A DNA stretch of 9,648 nt from Fidelibacterota bacterium (GTDB taxonomy: Bacteria; Fidelibacterota; Fidelibacteria; Fidelibacterales; Fidelibacteraceae), in NCBI GenBank assembly GCA_029931905.1, contig JAOZRH010000076.1:1-9648 (forward strand), given 5' to 3'. The notes under the pieces were generated by a model that was not told the origin of the DNA, ran no database searches, and was given only the letters and a program-made list of their open reading frames with translations. The translations under genes and the position numbers were made by a program. How positions within the stretch are numbered: position 1 is the first letter of the stretch; the number at the start of each line of letters is the position of its first letter. This document shows, one piece after another, positions 1-6,904 of this stretch.

Positions 1-352
1 AATTATTGAATCCAACATAACTAAAATACATATCTTTTACTTCAACAACACCTTCAGCGATATCCATATCCCATTCCGCTTTCCAAGTTTTCCAAAGTTT
101 TGTTTTAATAGCAAATCGAGCTTTTCGTAAATGTGTTCCACTGCTTAATTCGTTATCACCTTCAAAAAAATAACCAGCATTGATAAACATTCTAATATCA
201 AATCTGGTTGTAAAATTTCCATCGTCTGATTTCCATTTAATTATACCATTATCCCATTCGGTTTTTCCGTTACTTGTTGAATTTTCTGCATTTGCAAAAG
301 TGAAACTCAACAAAAGTACAAACAAAAGAACAATTAATTTAGTTCCTTTCAT
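1..352 (-). CDS. Phosphate-selective porin O/P family (OprO/OprP-like), N-terminal part only
   Basis: Partial gene: only the first 117 codons lie in the window and the reading frame is open to the left edge. The start is set by a strong ribosome binding site, AGGAGG, a few bases before the ATG. Residues 1-22 form a clear Sec signal peptide (MKGTK, then a Leu/Val/Phe-rich core, cleavage after ANA). The mature part reads like the start of the Porin_O_P family: short alternating strands, 'FTTRFDIRMFINAGYFF', then 'LRKARFAIKTKLWKTW', an acidic strand 'EWDMDIAEG' and 'VEVKDMYFSYVGF', which correspond to the 'LRRAR...W..K.EYDFA.G.VELKDAYLEY' pattern of OprP/OprO. Those proteins are trimeric outer-membrane channels for phosphate, pyrophosphate or polyphosphate. 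It lies 26 bp after the PiT gene on the same strand, which fits phosphate uptake. Ion selectivity cannot be judged because the Lys/Arg loop residues lie outside the window. Confidence 0.8.
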   Translation of the reverse strand, partial: MKGTKLIVLLFVLLLSFTFANAENSTSNGKTEWDNGIIKWKSDDGNFTTRFDIRMFINAGYFFEGDNELSSGTHLRKARFAIKTKLWKTWKAEWDMDIAEGVVEVKDMYFSYVGFNN

Positions 353-378
353 TTTTTCCTCCTAAGCTTTCGCCATTT

Positions 379-1581
379 TTATTTCAATCCTTTAAATAAA
401 TTCATTTTATTTCTATCCTTATTTTCATCTAAATAGCAAAAATATTCTGTATCATTACTAATATATTTATAATTTTGAGAAAATTCTTCCATAACATATT
501 CTACATTTATTTTTTGATGACTTTGCGAGATATTTTTCTCTTTATATACTTCAATATCAAATGTATTTTTTAAAAAGAATAATGCAACAAAAGTAATAAC
601 TGCAGCGATTATTGGGGTTGTAACCCATCCTGAAGCAATTTTACCAAGAGTATTGAATTTGATATTTCGACCACCTTGAATTAAGCCAATTCCAATAACT
701 GCTCCAATAACCAATTGAGAACTTGAAACAGGAACGAGTGGAAATGCTGGTAAATTGTGACTTAATAAAAAATTGCGTAAAGATGAAGAAGCAAATAAAA
801 ATAAAACCAATGACTCTGCGAGAACAACAACAAGTGCTGATTGTGGATTAAGTTTTACAACTCCTGATCCAACAGTATTCATAACTTTATAAGAATATGT
901 AAAAACTCCTATTGAAATTGCAATTGCACCAAGAAAAAATAATTGTTGCACACTTGAAATATGAAACCAATTACCAATTGAAATATCAGGAAAAGGGGAT
1001 ACGGGTACAAAAACACCCATAACATTTGCTATATTATTTGCTCCGAGAGAATATGCTCCGAATGCACCTACAACAATTAAGCCAATTCTGGTATAAACAT
1101 CTAATCTGAAAATACTTAATTTCCAATGTCTTAATATAAATTTTAGAAGCAAGTATAAAACTGATGAAAATATTGCGGCAAGAATTGGACTAAAAACCCA
1201 AGTTGATACAATTTTTATTAATGAATTATAGTCAGTTTGTGTATGTGAAAAAAAGTTCCAACCGACAATAGCTCCAACAACAGCTTGTGAAGTTGAAACG
1301 GGTATTTGCAATTTCGTCATCCAAAAAACTGTAAAACCAGCGGAAAAAGCTACCATAAAAGCACCACCAAGAGCATTAACTGAACCAAGCTTTCCAAGTG
1401 TATGACTTGCACCAGCACCAGAAATTACGGCACCGAGAATTATAAAAACAGAAGCAACAAGTGCAGCCGTTTTGAATTTCACCATTTTAGTTCCTACGGC
1501 TGTACCAAAAATATTAGCAGCATCATTTGCTCCAAGAGACCAACCGAGAAATAAACCACTTGATAGAAAAAATAAGATCAT
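379..1581 (-). CDS. pit: PiT-family inorganic phosphate permease
   Basis: A 400-aa inner-membrane protein with the duplicated signature of PiT/PHO4 transporters (PF01384). Repeat 1 carries 'GANDAANIFGTAVG' (residues 17-30) and 'PVSTSQAVVGAIVG' (94-107). Repeat 2 carries 'GANNIANVMG' (180-189) and 'VPVSSSQLVIGAVIG' (283-297). About ten hydrophobic helices are visible up to residue 338. Family members move phosphate with H+ or Na+, often as a neutral metal-phosphate complex. The start has GGAG nearby (GAAGGAGTATAAAATG). Residues 340-400 form a charged, non-membrane C-terminal tail ('EVYKEKN...DENKDRNK') that extends beyond the usual end of a compact PiT. The DUF47 gene ends 19 bp upstream, the classic PiT partner arrangement, and the porin gene follows. 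The gene symbol is generic: the family is certain, the exact ion coupling is not. Confidence 0.95.
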   Translation of the reverse strand: MILFFLSSGLFLGWSLGANDAANIFGTAVGTKMVKFKTAALVASVFIILGAVISGAGASHTLGKLGSVNALGGAFMVAFSAGFTVFWMTKLQIPVSTSQAVVGAIVGWNFFSHTQTDYNSLIKIVSTWVFSPILAAIFSSVLYLLLKFILRHWKLSIFRLDVYTRIGLIVVGAFGAYSLGANNIANVMGVFVPVSPFPDISIGNWFHISSVQQLFFLGAIAISIGVFTYSYKVMNTVGSGVVKLNPQSALVVVLAESLVLFLFASSSLRNFLLSHNLPAFPLVPVSSSQLVIGAVIGIGLIQGGRNIKFNTLGKIASGWVTTPIIAAVITFVALFFLKNTFDIEVYKEKNISQSHQKINVEYVMEEFSQNYKYISNDTEYFCYLDENKDRNKMNLFKGLK

Positions 1582-1600
1582 TTTATACTCCTTCTACCAA

Positions 1601-2245
1601 TTATATTGATCTTTTAATGGCATAAATACTCAATTTATCAGCAACATCTTCAGCCTTGTCTGCAACCATATCAATATGAAGAGCGAAATATCGAAGATGA
1701 AATTTCATACTTAATTTTTCAATTGATTCATCACGGAAAACTTTTCGTTTCAATTGTTCAGATTGCCTGTCAGCTTCCTTTTCCCAATAATAAACTTTAT
1801 GAATATTATGTTCTACATTTGATGGATCTTGAATAAATCTACGAGATGCTTTTACAACTTGATTAATAGCATTAATACTATATTCAACTAATTTTGAATA
1901 ATCAGTATTATATTTATTTGGAATTGTAGGAATTTCAATAGAAAATTCTATTAGTGTTTCTTTTGCTTGATTAATAATTTCATCTAAATTTTCTAATAAG
2001 TCAAAAATATCTCCACGAGATTCCGGAATCAGTGTTTTTTCGTATAATTCAGTTTCAATTTCCCTTCTTATAGAATCTGCTTTAACTTCAAGTTTTGTTA
2101 ACTTTTCTAAATTATATTCAAAATTCTTATCATCCTTATCTAAATAACTTTTTACACCTTCCAATAATAATAATCCGGCTTCGTTAGTAATATTTAGAAA
2201 TTTATTGAATTGTCTTTCTAAAGATTTTGTTTTTTTAAAAATCAT
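1601..2245 (-). CDS. DUF47/PhoU-like protein, PiT accessory regulator
   Basis: A 214-aa, almost wholly alpha-helical cytoplasmic protein of the DUF47 (PhoU_div, YkaA-type) family, usual length about 205-215 aa. It shows two PhoU-like three-helix repeats, each with an acidic motif expected to bind metal: 'LEVKADSIRREI' and 'DIFDLLENLDEI' (residues 52-90) in the first, 'WEKEADRQSEQLKRKVF' (154-170) and 'HIDMVADKAEDVADKL' (190-205) in the second. DUF47 genes very often sit immediately upstream of pit, as here (19 bp), and are thought to modulate PiT phosphate transport. The ribosome binding site is GGAAGGA before the ATG. It starts 26 bp after the TctA stop with no visible terminator, so it is probably co-transcribed with the TTT genes. 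Confidence 0.93.
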   Translation of the reverse strand: MIFKKTKSLERQFNKFLNITNEAGLLLLEGVKSYLDKDDKNFEYNLEKLTKLEVKADSIRREIETELYEKTLIPESRGDIFDLLENLDEIINQAKETLIEFSIEIPTIPNKYNTDYSKLVEYSINAINQVVKASRRFIQDPSNVEHNIHKVYYWEKEADRQSEQLKRKVFRDESIEKLSMKFHLRYFALHIDMVADKAEDVADKLSIYAIKRSI

Positions 2246-2271
2246 TTTATCCTTCCTTTTTTTAATTCTTA

Positions 2272-3786
2272 TTATTTTTTTGTTTTATTTTTTTGTTTTA
2301 TTTTTTCACTTATTAAAGGATATGCTATTGAAAGCACTGCCATAATTAATAAAATTAAACTTATTGGATCAGTAAAAAATACAGTCCAAGTTCCCTCTGC
2401 AAGTAGTGCCTGACGAAAATTTGTCTCTGCCATTTTTCCAAGAATCATTGCCAAAACCATTGGGGCAGTAGGGAAGCCGTTTCTTCGTAATAACCAACCA
2501 AAAACACCAAATCCCAAACAGACAAATACATCAAACATAGAATTTTTAACAGCATAACTTCCAACGAGAGCGATTGACATAATTATAGAAAATAAAACAG
2601 CTTTTGGTGCTGAAATTATTTTCACCCATAATCTTGTTCCGGAATATCCAATAAATAACATCAAAGCATTTCCTACAAATAAACTTGCAAAAAGTGCATA
2701 AACCAAAGTTGAATTTTCTGGCTTAAAAAGTTCTGGTCCTGGAGTAATATTATGTAATGCCAAAGCTCCAATCATAACCGCCGTTGCAGCACTTCCAGGA
2801 ATTCCCAAAGTCAATAGTGGAATCAAAGCACCACCAGCAGAGGCACCTGCTGCTGAAGAAGGAGCGGTAATTCCTTCTAATGAACCTTTCCCAAAATCAT
2901 CTTTTTTCTTGCTTGTTCTTTTTGCTTCACCATAAGCAATAAATGCAGCAATTGTTGCACCAGCACCGGGAATTGCTCCCACAATAGCACCAATTACAGA
3001 TGATTTACCAATTAATCCTTTTAATGACCAAATTTCTTTGAATTTTGGCATTTTACTAGAAAACTTTTGTTTAAATGTCTTTGCCATTTGCATATTTTCA
3101 ATATTTAATAATATTTCCCCGATTGCAAATAAACCAATCAAAGCAGGAATAAAGGTGAATCCATCAAAAAGTTCTGCTCTGTCAAATGTAAATCTTGGTG
3201 TACCATTTATTATATCTAAACCAACTGTCATTAAAAGCAATCCAATTGCTGTAGAAACAAATGCTTTTATACGATTTTTTGATTCCATTGAAGAAACGAT
3301 TGTTAAACCGAAAATAGCGAGTGAAAAAAATGCAGCAGGTCCAAATTTTAGTGCAATTTTAGCAAGTGGGACAGAAAAGAAAATTAAAACTAACGAACCA
3401 GTTAAACCACCGATTACATTGGCAAATAAACTTGATCCAAGTGCTTTTCCCGGTTCTCCTTTTTTTGTCAGGGCATAACCATCAAATGCGACAGCTACCG
3501 CCGCAGGTGTTCCAGGAGTATTTATAGCAATTGCAGAAATTGTTCCTCCATAAGATGCCGAAGTGTAAACCGCAGCGAGTAAAATTATTGCAATTAATGG
3601 ATCCATTCCAAATGTAAATGGAACAATTAGTGCGAGTCCAGTAGAAGCGGAAAGTCCGGGCATAACACCAACAAAAATTCCAACAATAATTCCAATTAAA
3701 ATCACAAGAATCGGTTGCCACCATGCAATAGTTGCAGTTCCACCTAATGCACTAAAGCCATCTATTAAATTTGAAAATAATTCCAT
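2272..3786 (-). CDS. tctA: Tripartite tricarboxylate transporter large permease, TctA family
   Basis: A 504-aa polytopic inner-membrane protein, the normal length for TctA (about 500 aa). Conserved motifs of PF01970 are all present: 'GVMPGLSASTGLAL' (residues 40-53), 'YGGTISAIAINTPGTPAA' (79-96), the second-half counterpart 'GAIPGAGATIAAF' (270-282), and 'TLGIPGSAATAVMIGAL' (326-342). These glycine/proline-rich motifs form the internal repeat of the transport core. TTT systems couple Na+ or H+ gradients to uptake of substrate delivered by a periplasmic TctC protein. Known substrates are mainly citrate and other carboxylates, so the substrate here cannot be read from TctA alone. The ribosome binding site is AAGGAG, 11 nt before ATG. 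The gene follows the TctC-TctB fusion by 18 bp, completing a two-gene TTT system. The lysine-rich C-terminus is encoded by a 13-bp tandem repeat. Confidence 0.96.
   Translation of the reverse strand: MELFSNLIDGFSALGGTATIAWWQPILVILIGIIVGIFVGVMPGLSASTGLALIVPFTFGMDPLIAIILLAAVYTSASYGGTISAIAINTPGTPAAVAVAFDGYALTKKGEPGKALGSSLFANVIGGLTGSLVLIFFSVPLAKIALKFGPAAFFSLAIFGLTIVSSMESKNRIKAFVSTAIGLLLMTVGLDIINGTPRFTFDRAELFDGFTFIPALIGLFAIGEILLNIENMQMAKTFKQKFSSKMPKFKEIWSLKGLIGKSSVIGAIVGAIPGAGATIAAFIAYGEAKRTSKKKDDFGKGSLEGITAPSSAAGASAGGALIPLLTLGIPGSAATAVMIGALALHNITPGPELFKPENSTLVYALFASLFVGNALMLFIGYSGTRLWVKIISAPKAVLFSIIMSIALVGSYAVKNSMFDVFVCLGFGVFGWLLRRNGFPTAPMVLAMILGKMAETNFRQALLAEGTWTVFFTDPISLILLIMAVLSIAYPLISEKIKQKNKTKK
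2275..2306. repeat. 13-bp perfect tandem repeat, two copies plus a partial third
   Basis: On the plus strand TTTTTTTGTTTTA occurs at 2275-2287 and again, identically, at 2288-2300, followed by TTTTTT. On the coding (minus) strand it forms the last codons of the TctA gene, the Lys/Gln/Asn-rich tail, up to the TAA stop. The unit is not a multiple of three, so gain or loss of a copy would alter only the extreme C-terminus and stop position. It looks like slippage in A/T-rich DNA rather than a functional element. Confidence 0.85.
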
Positions 3787-3804
3787 AAAATTAAAATCTC
3801 CTTA

Positions 3805-5298
3805 TTAAAATATACTCATTGTTGGAAGTGGAACCATTAGTATTTTTATGAATACTATATACATAAATAACAATACAATAGCAGTTGTTAATAATAAATT
3901 CAAATAGTTTTTATATTTCATTATTAGCATTGAACTAATTAAAAATAATCCTGTCGAAATAAAAAATCCAATTATTGGTATTAAAGTAATATAAATTAAA
4001 ATTAAAAAAGTCAAACTAATAACATTCTTAATATTTTCACCTTTTTTTGTAATTTCTTTTGCAGAATTTTTATAATATAAAATTAATCCAATAAGCGAAA
4101 CTAATAATAAAAAAATAGACCAAACTTTCGGGATAGTAGCTGAACCAACAAACAATCCCGCTCGTGGGGCAGGGAAGAAAGATGAAATATAGAAAAATGA
4201 AATTGCTAAAACACTTGAAATAGTTAAAATTGAAATTGTGCCATTAAGTTTTATAGATTTTTTCTTAAAAATAAAATAAACAATAGAAAATGATATTAAC
4301 AAAATAGAGAAAATAAATGTAAATAAATAAGGTGTTTTACTTGCATTTTTATCAAGTGTAAATCCTGCTATTTCTAAATATTTTCTTGAAGATTCTACAT
4401 CTTTATATACAATTTTTTTAAATTCATTATCTCTTAAGAAAACTGGCGTAACCATTGTTTTTGTTATATAATTTTTCCATATAGAATCTTGACTACATTT
4501 ATATAATAAATCTTCAAGATATTTTGTTGCTTCATCATTTGTTTTTTTATTTAAGACAAATCCTCGCCACATAACTTCGTTTGGCAAATCAATTCCTTTT
4601 TCTATTAAAGTTGGAACTTTAGGAAATGATTCTAAACGATTTTCGGTTGAAATTGCTGAAATATTTAAATTATCTTGTCTGCCAAGAATATCTTCGGGAT
4701 TTCCTATGTAAACATCTGCATGTTTTCCCATAACGGCACCCATTGCTTGACTTCCGCCACCGTACGGAATCCATTTAACTTTTATTCCGGCTTTTTCCCA
4801 AAATTTTATTCCCATTAAATGATCCAAACTTCCTGTTCCCGGTCCACACCATTTTTGTTTTCCTGGATTTTCTTTTGCATATGAAATAATTTTTTCAATA
4901 CTATTTATATCACTATTTGGATTTGTTATAATAGCTTCAGGTGAAATTGTTAAACAAGCGAGATATTTAAAATCGTCTAATTTGATACCAATATCAGTTG
5001 TTTGCAAAGTTGGAATAAAAGTTGCTGGAAATGCTAAAATTGTATAACCATCTGGTTTTGAATTTAATAATCTTGATGCTGCAATAATTCCACCACCACC
5101 AGGTTTATTTACTACAACTAACGGTTGTTCGCAATAATTATCAGCAACTCTAGCAAGTGTTCTAGCCATTAAATCAACTGCACCACCAGGTTTTGTGTGA
5201 ACTAATATTGTAATTGGTTTATTAGGAAAATTAGCAGAAAATACAAACGAAAATGTAGTTAAAATAATAATTATTATTAAAAATATTTTTTTCATCAT
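3805..5298 (-). CDS. Fused TTT protein: periplasmic TctC/Bug solute-binding domain plus TctB membrane domain
   Basis: A 497-aa protein combining two TTT subunits normally made separately. Residues 1-21 are a Sec signal peptide (MMKK, hydrophobic core, FSA). Residues 22-315 match the Bug/TctC fold: 'FPNKPITILVHTKPGGAVDLMAR', 'VVNKPGGGGIIAASRLLNSKPDGYTIL', 'PYGGGSQAMGAVMGKHADV' and 'FPKVPTLIEKGID'. From residue 323 the chain becomes membrane protein with about six hydrophobic segments (323-344, 354-372, 388-408, 425-440, 440-457, 465-488). It has the TctB hallmarks of an 'FFPAPRAG' loop before a Pro-initiated helix and a terminal 'ILMVPLPTMSIF'. The first helix ends in a KKK cluster, so the binding domain is predicted on the periplasmic side and permanently tethered. 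The frame is uninterrupted. AAGGA lies 9 nt before the first ATG. It is followed 18 bp later by tctA. Ligand unknown. Confidence 0.92.
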   Translation of the reverse strand: MMKKIFLIIIIILTTFSFVFSANFPNKPITILVHTKPGGAVDLMARTLARVADNYCEQPLVVVNKPGGGGIIAASRLLNSKPDGYTILAFPATFIPTLQTTDIGIKLDDFKYLACLTISPEAIITNPNSDINSIEKIISYAKENPGKQKWCGPGTGSLDHLMGIKFWEKAGIKVKWIPYGGGSQAMGAVMGKHADVYIGNPEDILGRQDNLNISAISTENRLESFPKVPTLIEKGIDLPNEVMWRGFVLNKKTNDEATKYLEDLLYKCSQDSIWKNYITKTMVTPVFLRDNEFKKIVYKDVESSRKYLEIAGFTLDKNASKTPYLFTFIFSILLISFSIVYFIFKKKSIKLNGTISILTISSVLAISFFYISSFFPAPRAGLFVGSATIPKVWSIFLLLVSLIGLILYYKNSAKEITKKGENIKNVISLTFLILIYITLIPIIGFFISTGLFLISSMLIMKYKNYLNLLLTTAIVLLFMYIVFIKILMVPLPTMSIF

Positions 5299-5349
5299 TT
5301 ATAATATTCCTTTATATTCCTCATTACATATTGCATCTAACAATTTATT

Positions 5350-5820
5350 TTAGTTCCAATTTTTATACGGATTTTTCATTAACATTGAATTGTAATATTT
5401 TGTATCTCCTGTAACTTCTTCACCAAGCCATTCTGGTTTTTCAAATTTTTCATCTTCAGATTCTAATTCAACTTCTGCAACAGTTAAACCTTCATTATCA
5501 CCATAAAATTCATCAACTTCATAAGTATGATTTCCACATTTAACAAGAAATCTTGTTTTATCAATAATTCCTTTTTCACAAATATCTAACAATTCTTTTG
5601 TCTCTTTTATTGAAATTTCTTTTTCAAATTCATAACGAGAAGCACCTGATTTATTTCCAATTCCTTTGATGGTTAAAAATCCTTTTTCGCCCTTAATTCT
5701 AACACGAACCGTTCTTTCAGGTACTGAAGACAAATAACCTTGTGTAATTCTCTGCGATTTAGATACAAATTCTTTAAATTTACCTTTTACTAAAAATTTT
5801 CTTTCTATTTCTTTTGCCAT
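5350..5820 (-). CDS. CYTH-domain protein, probable inorganic triphosphatase or class IV adenylate cyclase-like
   Basis: A 156-aa soluble protein, the usual length of single-domain bacterial CYTH proteins. The defining ExExK motif is at residues 4-8 (E4, E6, K8 in 'EIERKFLV'). The remaining tunnel residues are recognisable: the basic strand 'RTVRVRIKGEKGFLTIKG' (36-53), 'RYEFEKEI' (62-69), 'KTRFLV' (88-93), 'YEVDEF' (100-105), the acidic strand 'AEVELE' (115-120), and the C-terminal 'TGDTKYYNSMLMKNPY' (137-152). CYTH proteins form a metal-binding beta-tunnel that acts on triphosphate compounds. Short bacterial members of this type are often inorganic tripolyphosphatases, while others make cAMP or hydrolyse thiamine triphosphate. 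No CHAD domain is attached. It sits between a CYTH-like gene and a TTT transporter within a phosphate-themed run. The exact substrate is inference. Confidence 0.92.
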   Translation of the reverse strand: MAKEIERKFLVKGKFKEFVSKSQRITQGYLSSVPERTVRVRIKGEKGFLTIKGIGNKSGASRYEFEKEISIKETKELLDICEKGIIDKTRFLVKCGNHTYEVDEFYGDNEGLTVAEVELESEDEKFEKPEWLGEEVTGDTKYYNSMLMKNPYKNWN

Positions 5821-5838
5821 TATTTTTCTCCAGAATAT

Positions 5839-6474
5839 TTATAACTTTTTATCACTCATTCCAATTACTCTTTTAATCGCCTGTAAGTAATTGATGTTTT
5901 CATATTTTGTAAGGCCAACATCTTCCATTGTTTTTTTAATATCTTCTATTTCAGTTGATTCTGAATTAATTGAACAAACCAATGCACCATTAATTAACAC
6001 TTCAGCATATTCACAAATTGTATCATTTACCATATAACCAAAACGATGTTTTTTTACGCTTACTGCCTGTAAATCTTTATGATTATTAATTATTTTCATA
6101 AATTCATCATAAGAATATTCATTTTTTCTTAATTCAGGACATTCTGTCTGAAATGCTGGAAATAATTTCTCTTTTATAAATTTTGCCTTTAATGGAAATT
6201 CTGCTTTCAAAAGTGGATTCCATTGTTCGAGACCATCAACTTCTTTCACAAATGTTTTAATATCCATTTTTCCATCACGGATTTTTGTATTATTTATATC
6301 ATTCGTCTTTGATACGATATAAACTTCTTCAGATTTTCTTTCCCAAACCTTTTCTGGTACAGGTACAGAAAATTGTGACATACGATATTCTTCATTTTCA
6401 AAACCTTGTCCAAATGTTCGAAACTCAAATCGTGGTTTTGAAATTTCACCAACCTTTAACTTTGTTTTGCTCAT
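5839..6474 (-). CDS. Uncharacterised 211-aa protein, possibly a divergent CYTH-like domain
   Basis: Not recognised as a named family. It has no signal peptide or membrane helix, so it is probably cytoplasmic. Its layout resembles a CYTH protein: an early acidic/basic strand 'RFEFRTF' (residues 15-21) where CYTH has ExExK, a strand 'VYIVSKT' (51-57), a basic hairpin 'TKIRDGKMDIKTFVK' (63-77), then 'VSVKKHRFGYM' (138-148), 'CEYAEVLINGALVCSINSES' (154-173) resembling the CYTH acidic strand, and a helix ending 'GLTKYENINYLQAIKRVIG' (187-205). The classical ExExK triad is not intact, so activity may be altered or lost. It lies 18 bp upstream of the canonical CYTH gene and 11 bp after the arsR-like gene. 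The CYTH relationship is an inference from motif order and adjacency; the coding status is secure. Confidence 0.8.
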   Translation of the reverse strand: MSKTKLKVGEISKPRFEFRTFGQGFENEEYRMSQFSVPVPEKVWERKSEEVYIVSKTNDINNTKIRDGKMDIKTFVKEVDGLEQWNPLLKAEFPLKAKFIKEKLFPAFQTECPELRKNEYSYDEFMKIINNHKDLQAVSVKKHRFGYMVNDTICEYAEVLINGALVCSINSESTEIEDIKKTMEDVGLTKYENINYLQAIKRVIGMSDKKL

Positions 6475-6485
6475 TTTTTATTCCT

Positions 6486-6839
6486 TTATGTTTTATTGAT
6501 CATTTTTTCAATAACATTTTTTGCATCATTTATTCTTTCCCAGTTACCTTCCCATTTGTTATCAAGAATAGATATTGCAATTTTAATAATATCTTTTAAT
6601 TTTTTTTCTTTAATTGAATAATTGACATTTCGCCATTTTTGTTCTTTTTGAATATAGGAGCCGTCAAATAATATTTTTAAGTGAGAAGATAATGTGTTTT
6701 GTGGAATATCTAATTTTTCTGACAATTCTGTAACAGTCAAACTTTCATTCTCCATTAAAGAATAAATTATTTTTACTCTTATCTCACTCGATAAAACATT
6801 AAACAATTTTGCTGTTTTTGATATTACGAATTCATTCAT
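6486..6839 (-). CDS. ArsR-family winged-helix transcriptional regulator
   Basis: A 117-aa DNA-binding protein typical of ArsR/SmtB repressors in length and order. 'KLFNVLSSEIRVKIIYSLMENE' (residues 11-32) is the N-terminal helical part. The helix-turn-helix is 'LTVTELSEKLDIPQNTLSSHLKIL' (34-57, recognition helix around PQNTLSSHLKIL), followed by the wing 'YIQKEQKWRNVNYSI' (62-76) and a C-terminal helical tail. There is no cysteine and only one histidine in the protein, so the thiolate metal sites of ArsR, SmtB or CadC are absent. The signal may be non-metal or may act through another site. GGAG lies 9 nt before the ATG. It is the first gene after a strong promoter with an inverted-repeat operator, so it probably regulates itself and the downstream run. 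Confidence 0.92.
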   Translation of the reverse strand: MNEFVISKTAKLFNVLSSEIRVKIIYSLMENESLTVTELSEKLDIPQNTLSSHLKILFDGSYIQKEQKWRNVNYSIKEKKLKDIIKIAISILDNKWEGNWERINDAKNVIEKMINKT

Positions 6840-6862
6840 TACATTTATCTCCTTTCTAATAC

Positions 6863-6890
6863 TGTCATATTATAATATGATGATATGACA
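6863..6890. promoter_or_regulatory. Inverted-repeat operator, probable ArsR-type regulator binding site
   Basis: TGTCATAT at 6863-6870 is matched exactly in inverse by ATATGACA at 6883-6890. The arms are separated by 12 bp and their centres are 20 bp apart, about two helical turns. Nested inside, CATATTATAATATG at 6866-6879 is itself a perfect 14-bp palindrome. The site sits over the -10 element of the promoter for the arsR-like gene, where a bound dimer would block RNA polymerase. Symmetry is seen directly; which protein binds is inferred from position. Confidence 0.7.
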
Positions 6891-6897
6891 AAAACAA
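6869..6897 (-). promoter_or_regulatory. Sigma70-like promoter of the arsR-led gene run
   Basis: On the minus strand TTGTTT (-35, positions 6892-6897) and a perfect TATAAT (-10, positions 6869-6874) are separated by exactly 17 bp. Transcription would begin near 6862 and give a leader of about 20-25 nt before the ATG at 6839, including the GGAG ribosome binding site. The -10 lies inside the palindromic operator, which suggests repression by the adjacent ArsR-family protein. No other equally good promoter was seen in the short gaps downstream. Confidence 0.7.
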
Positions 6898-6904
6898 GTT
6901 CTTT

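Noticed and set aside
180..365. 61-aa plus-strand ORF
   Set aside because: It lies antisense to the porin start, whose signal peptide and ribosome binding site are clear; its own start has no purine-rich site and the product looks like no protein.
3038..3478. 146-aa plus-strand ORF inside the TctA gene
   Set aside because: It is an antisense shadow of a strongly conserved TctA coding region.
3482..3724. 80-aa minus-strand ORF in another frame of TctA
   Set aside because: It is Cys/Trp/Asn-rich nonsense composition and fully overlaps the conserved TctA motifs in the true frame.
5299..5349. Internal promoter ahead of the TctC-TctB gene
   Set aside because: TTGTTA is present, but no acceptable -10 lies 16-18 bp downstream, and the AT-rich gap gives only weak matches.
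6285..6599. 104-aa plus-strand ORF
   Set aside because: It is antisense to the CYTH-like and ArsR-like genes and has no ribosome binding site.
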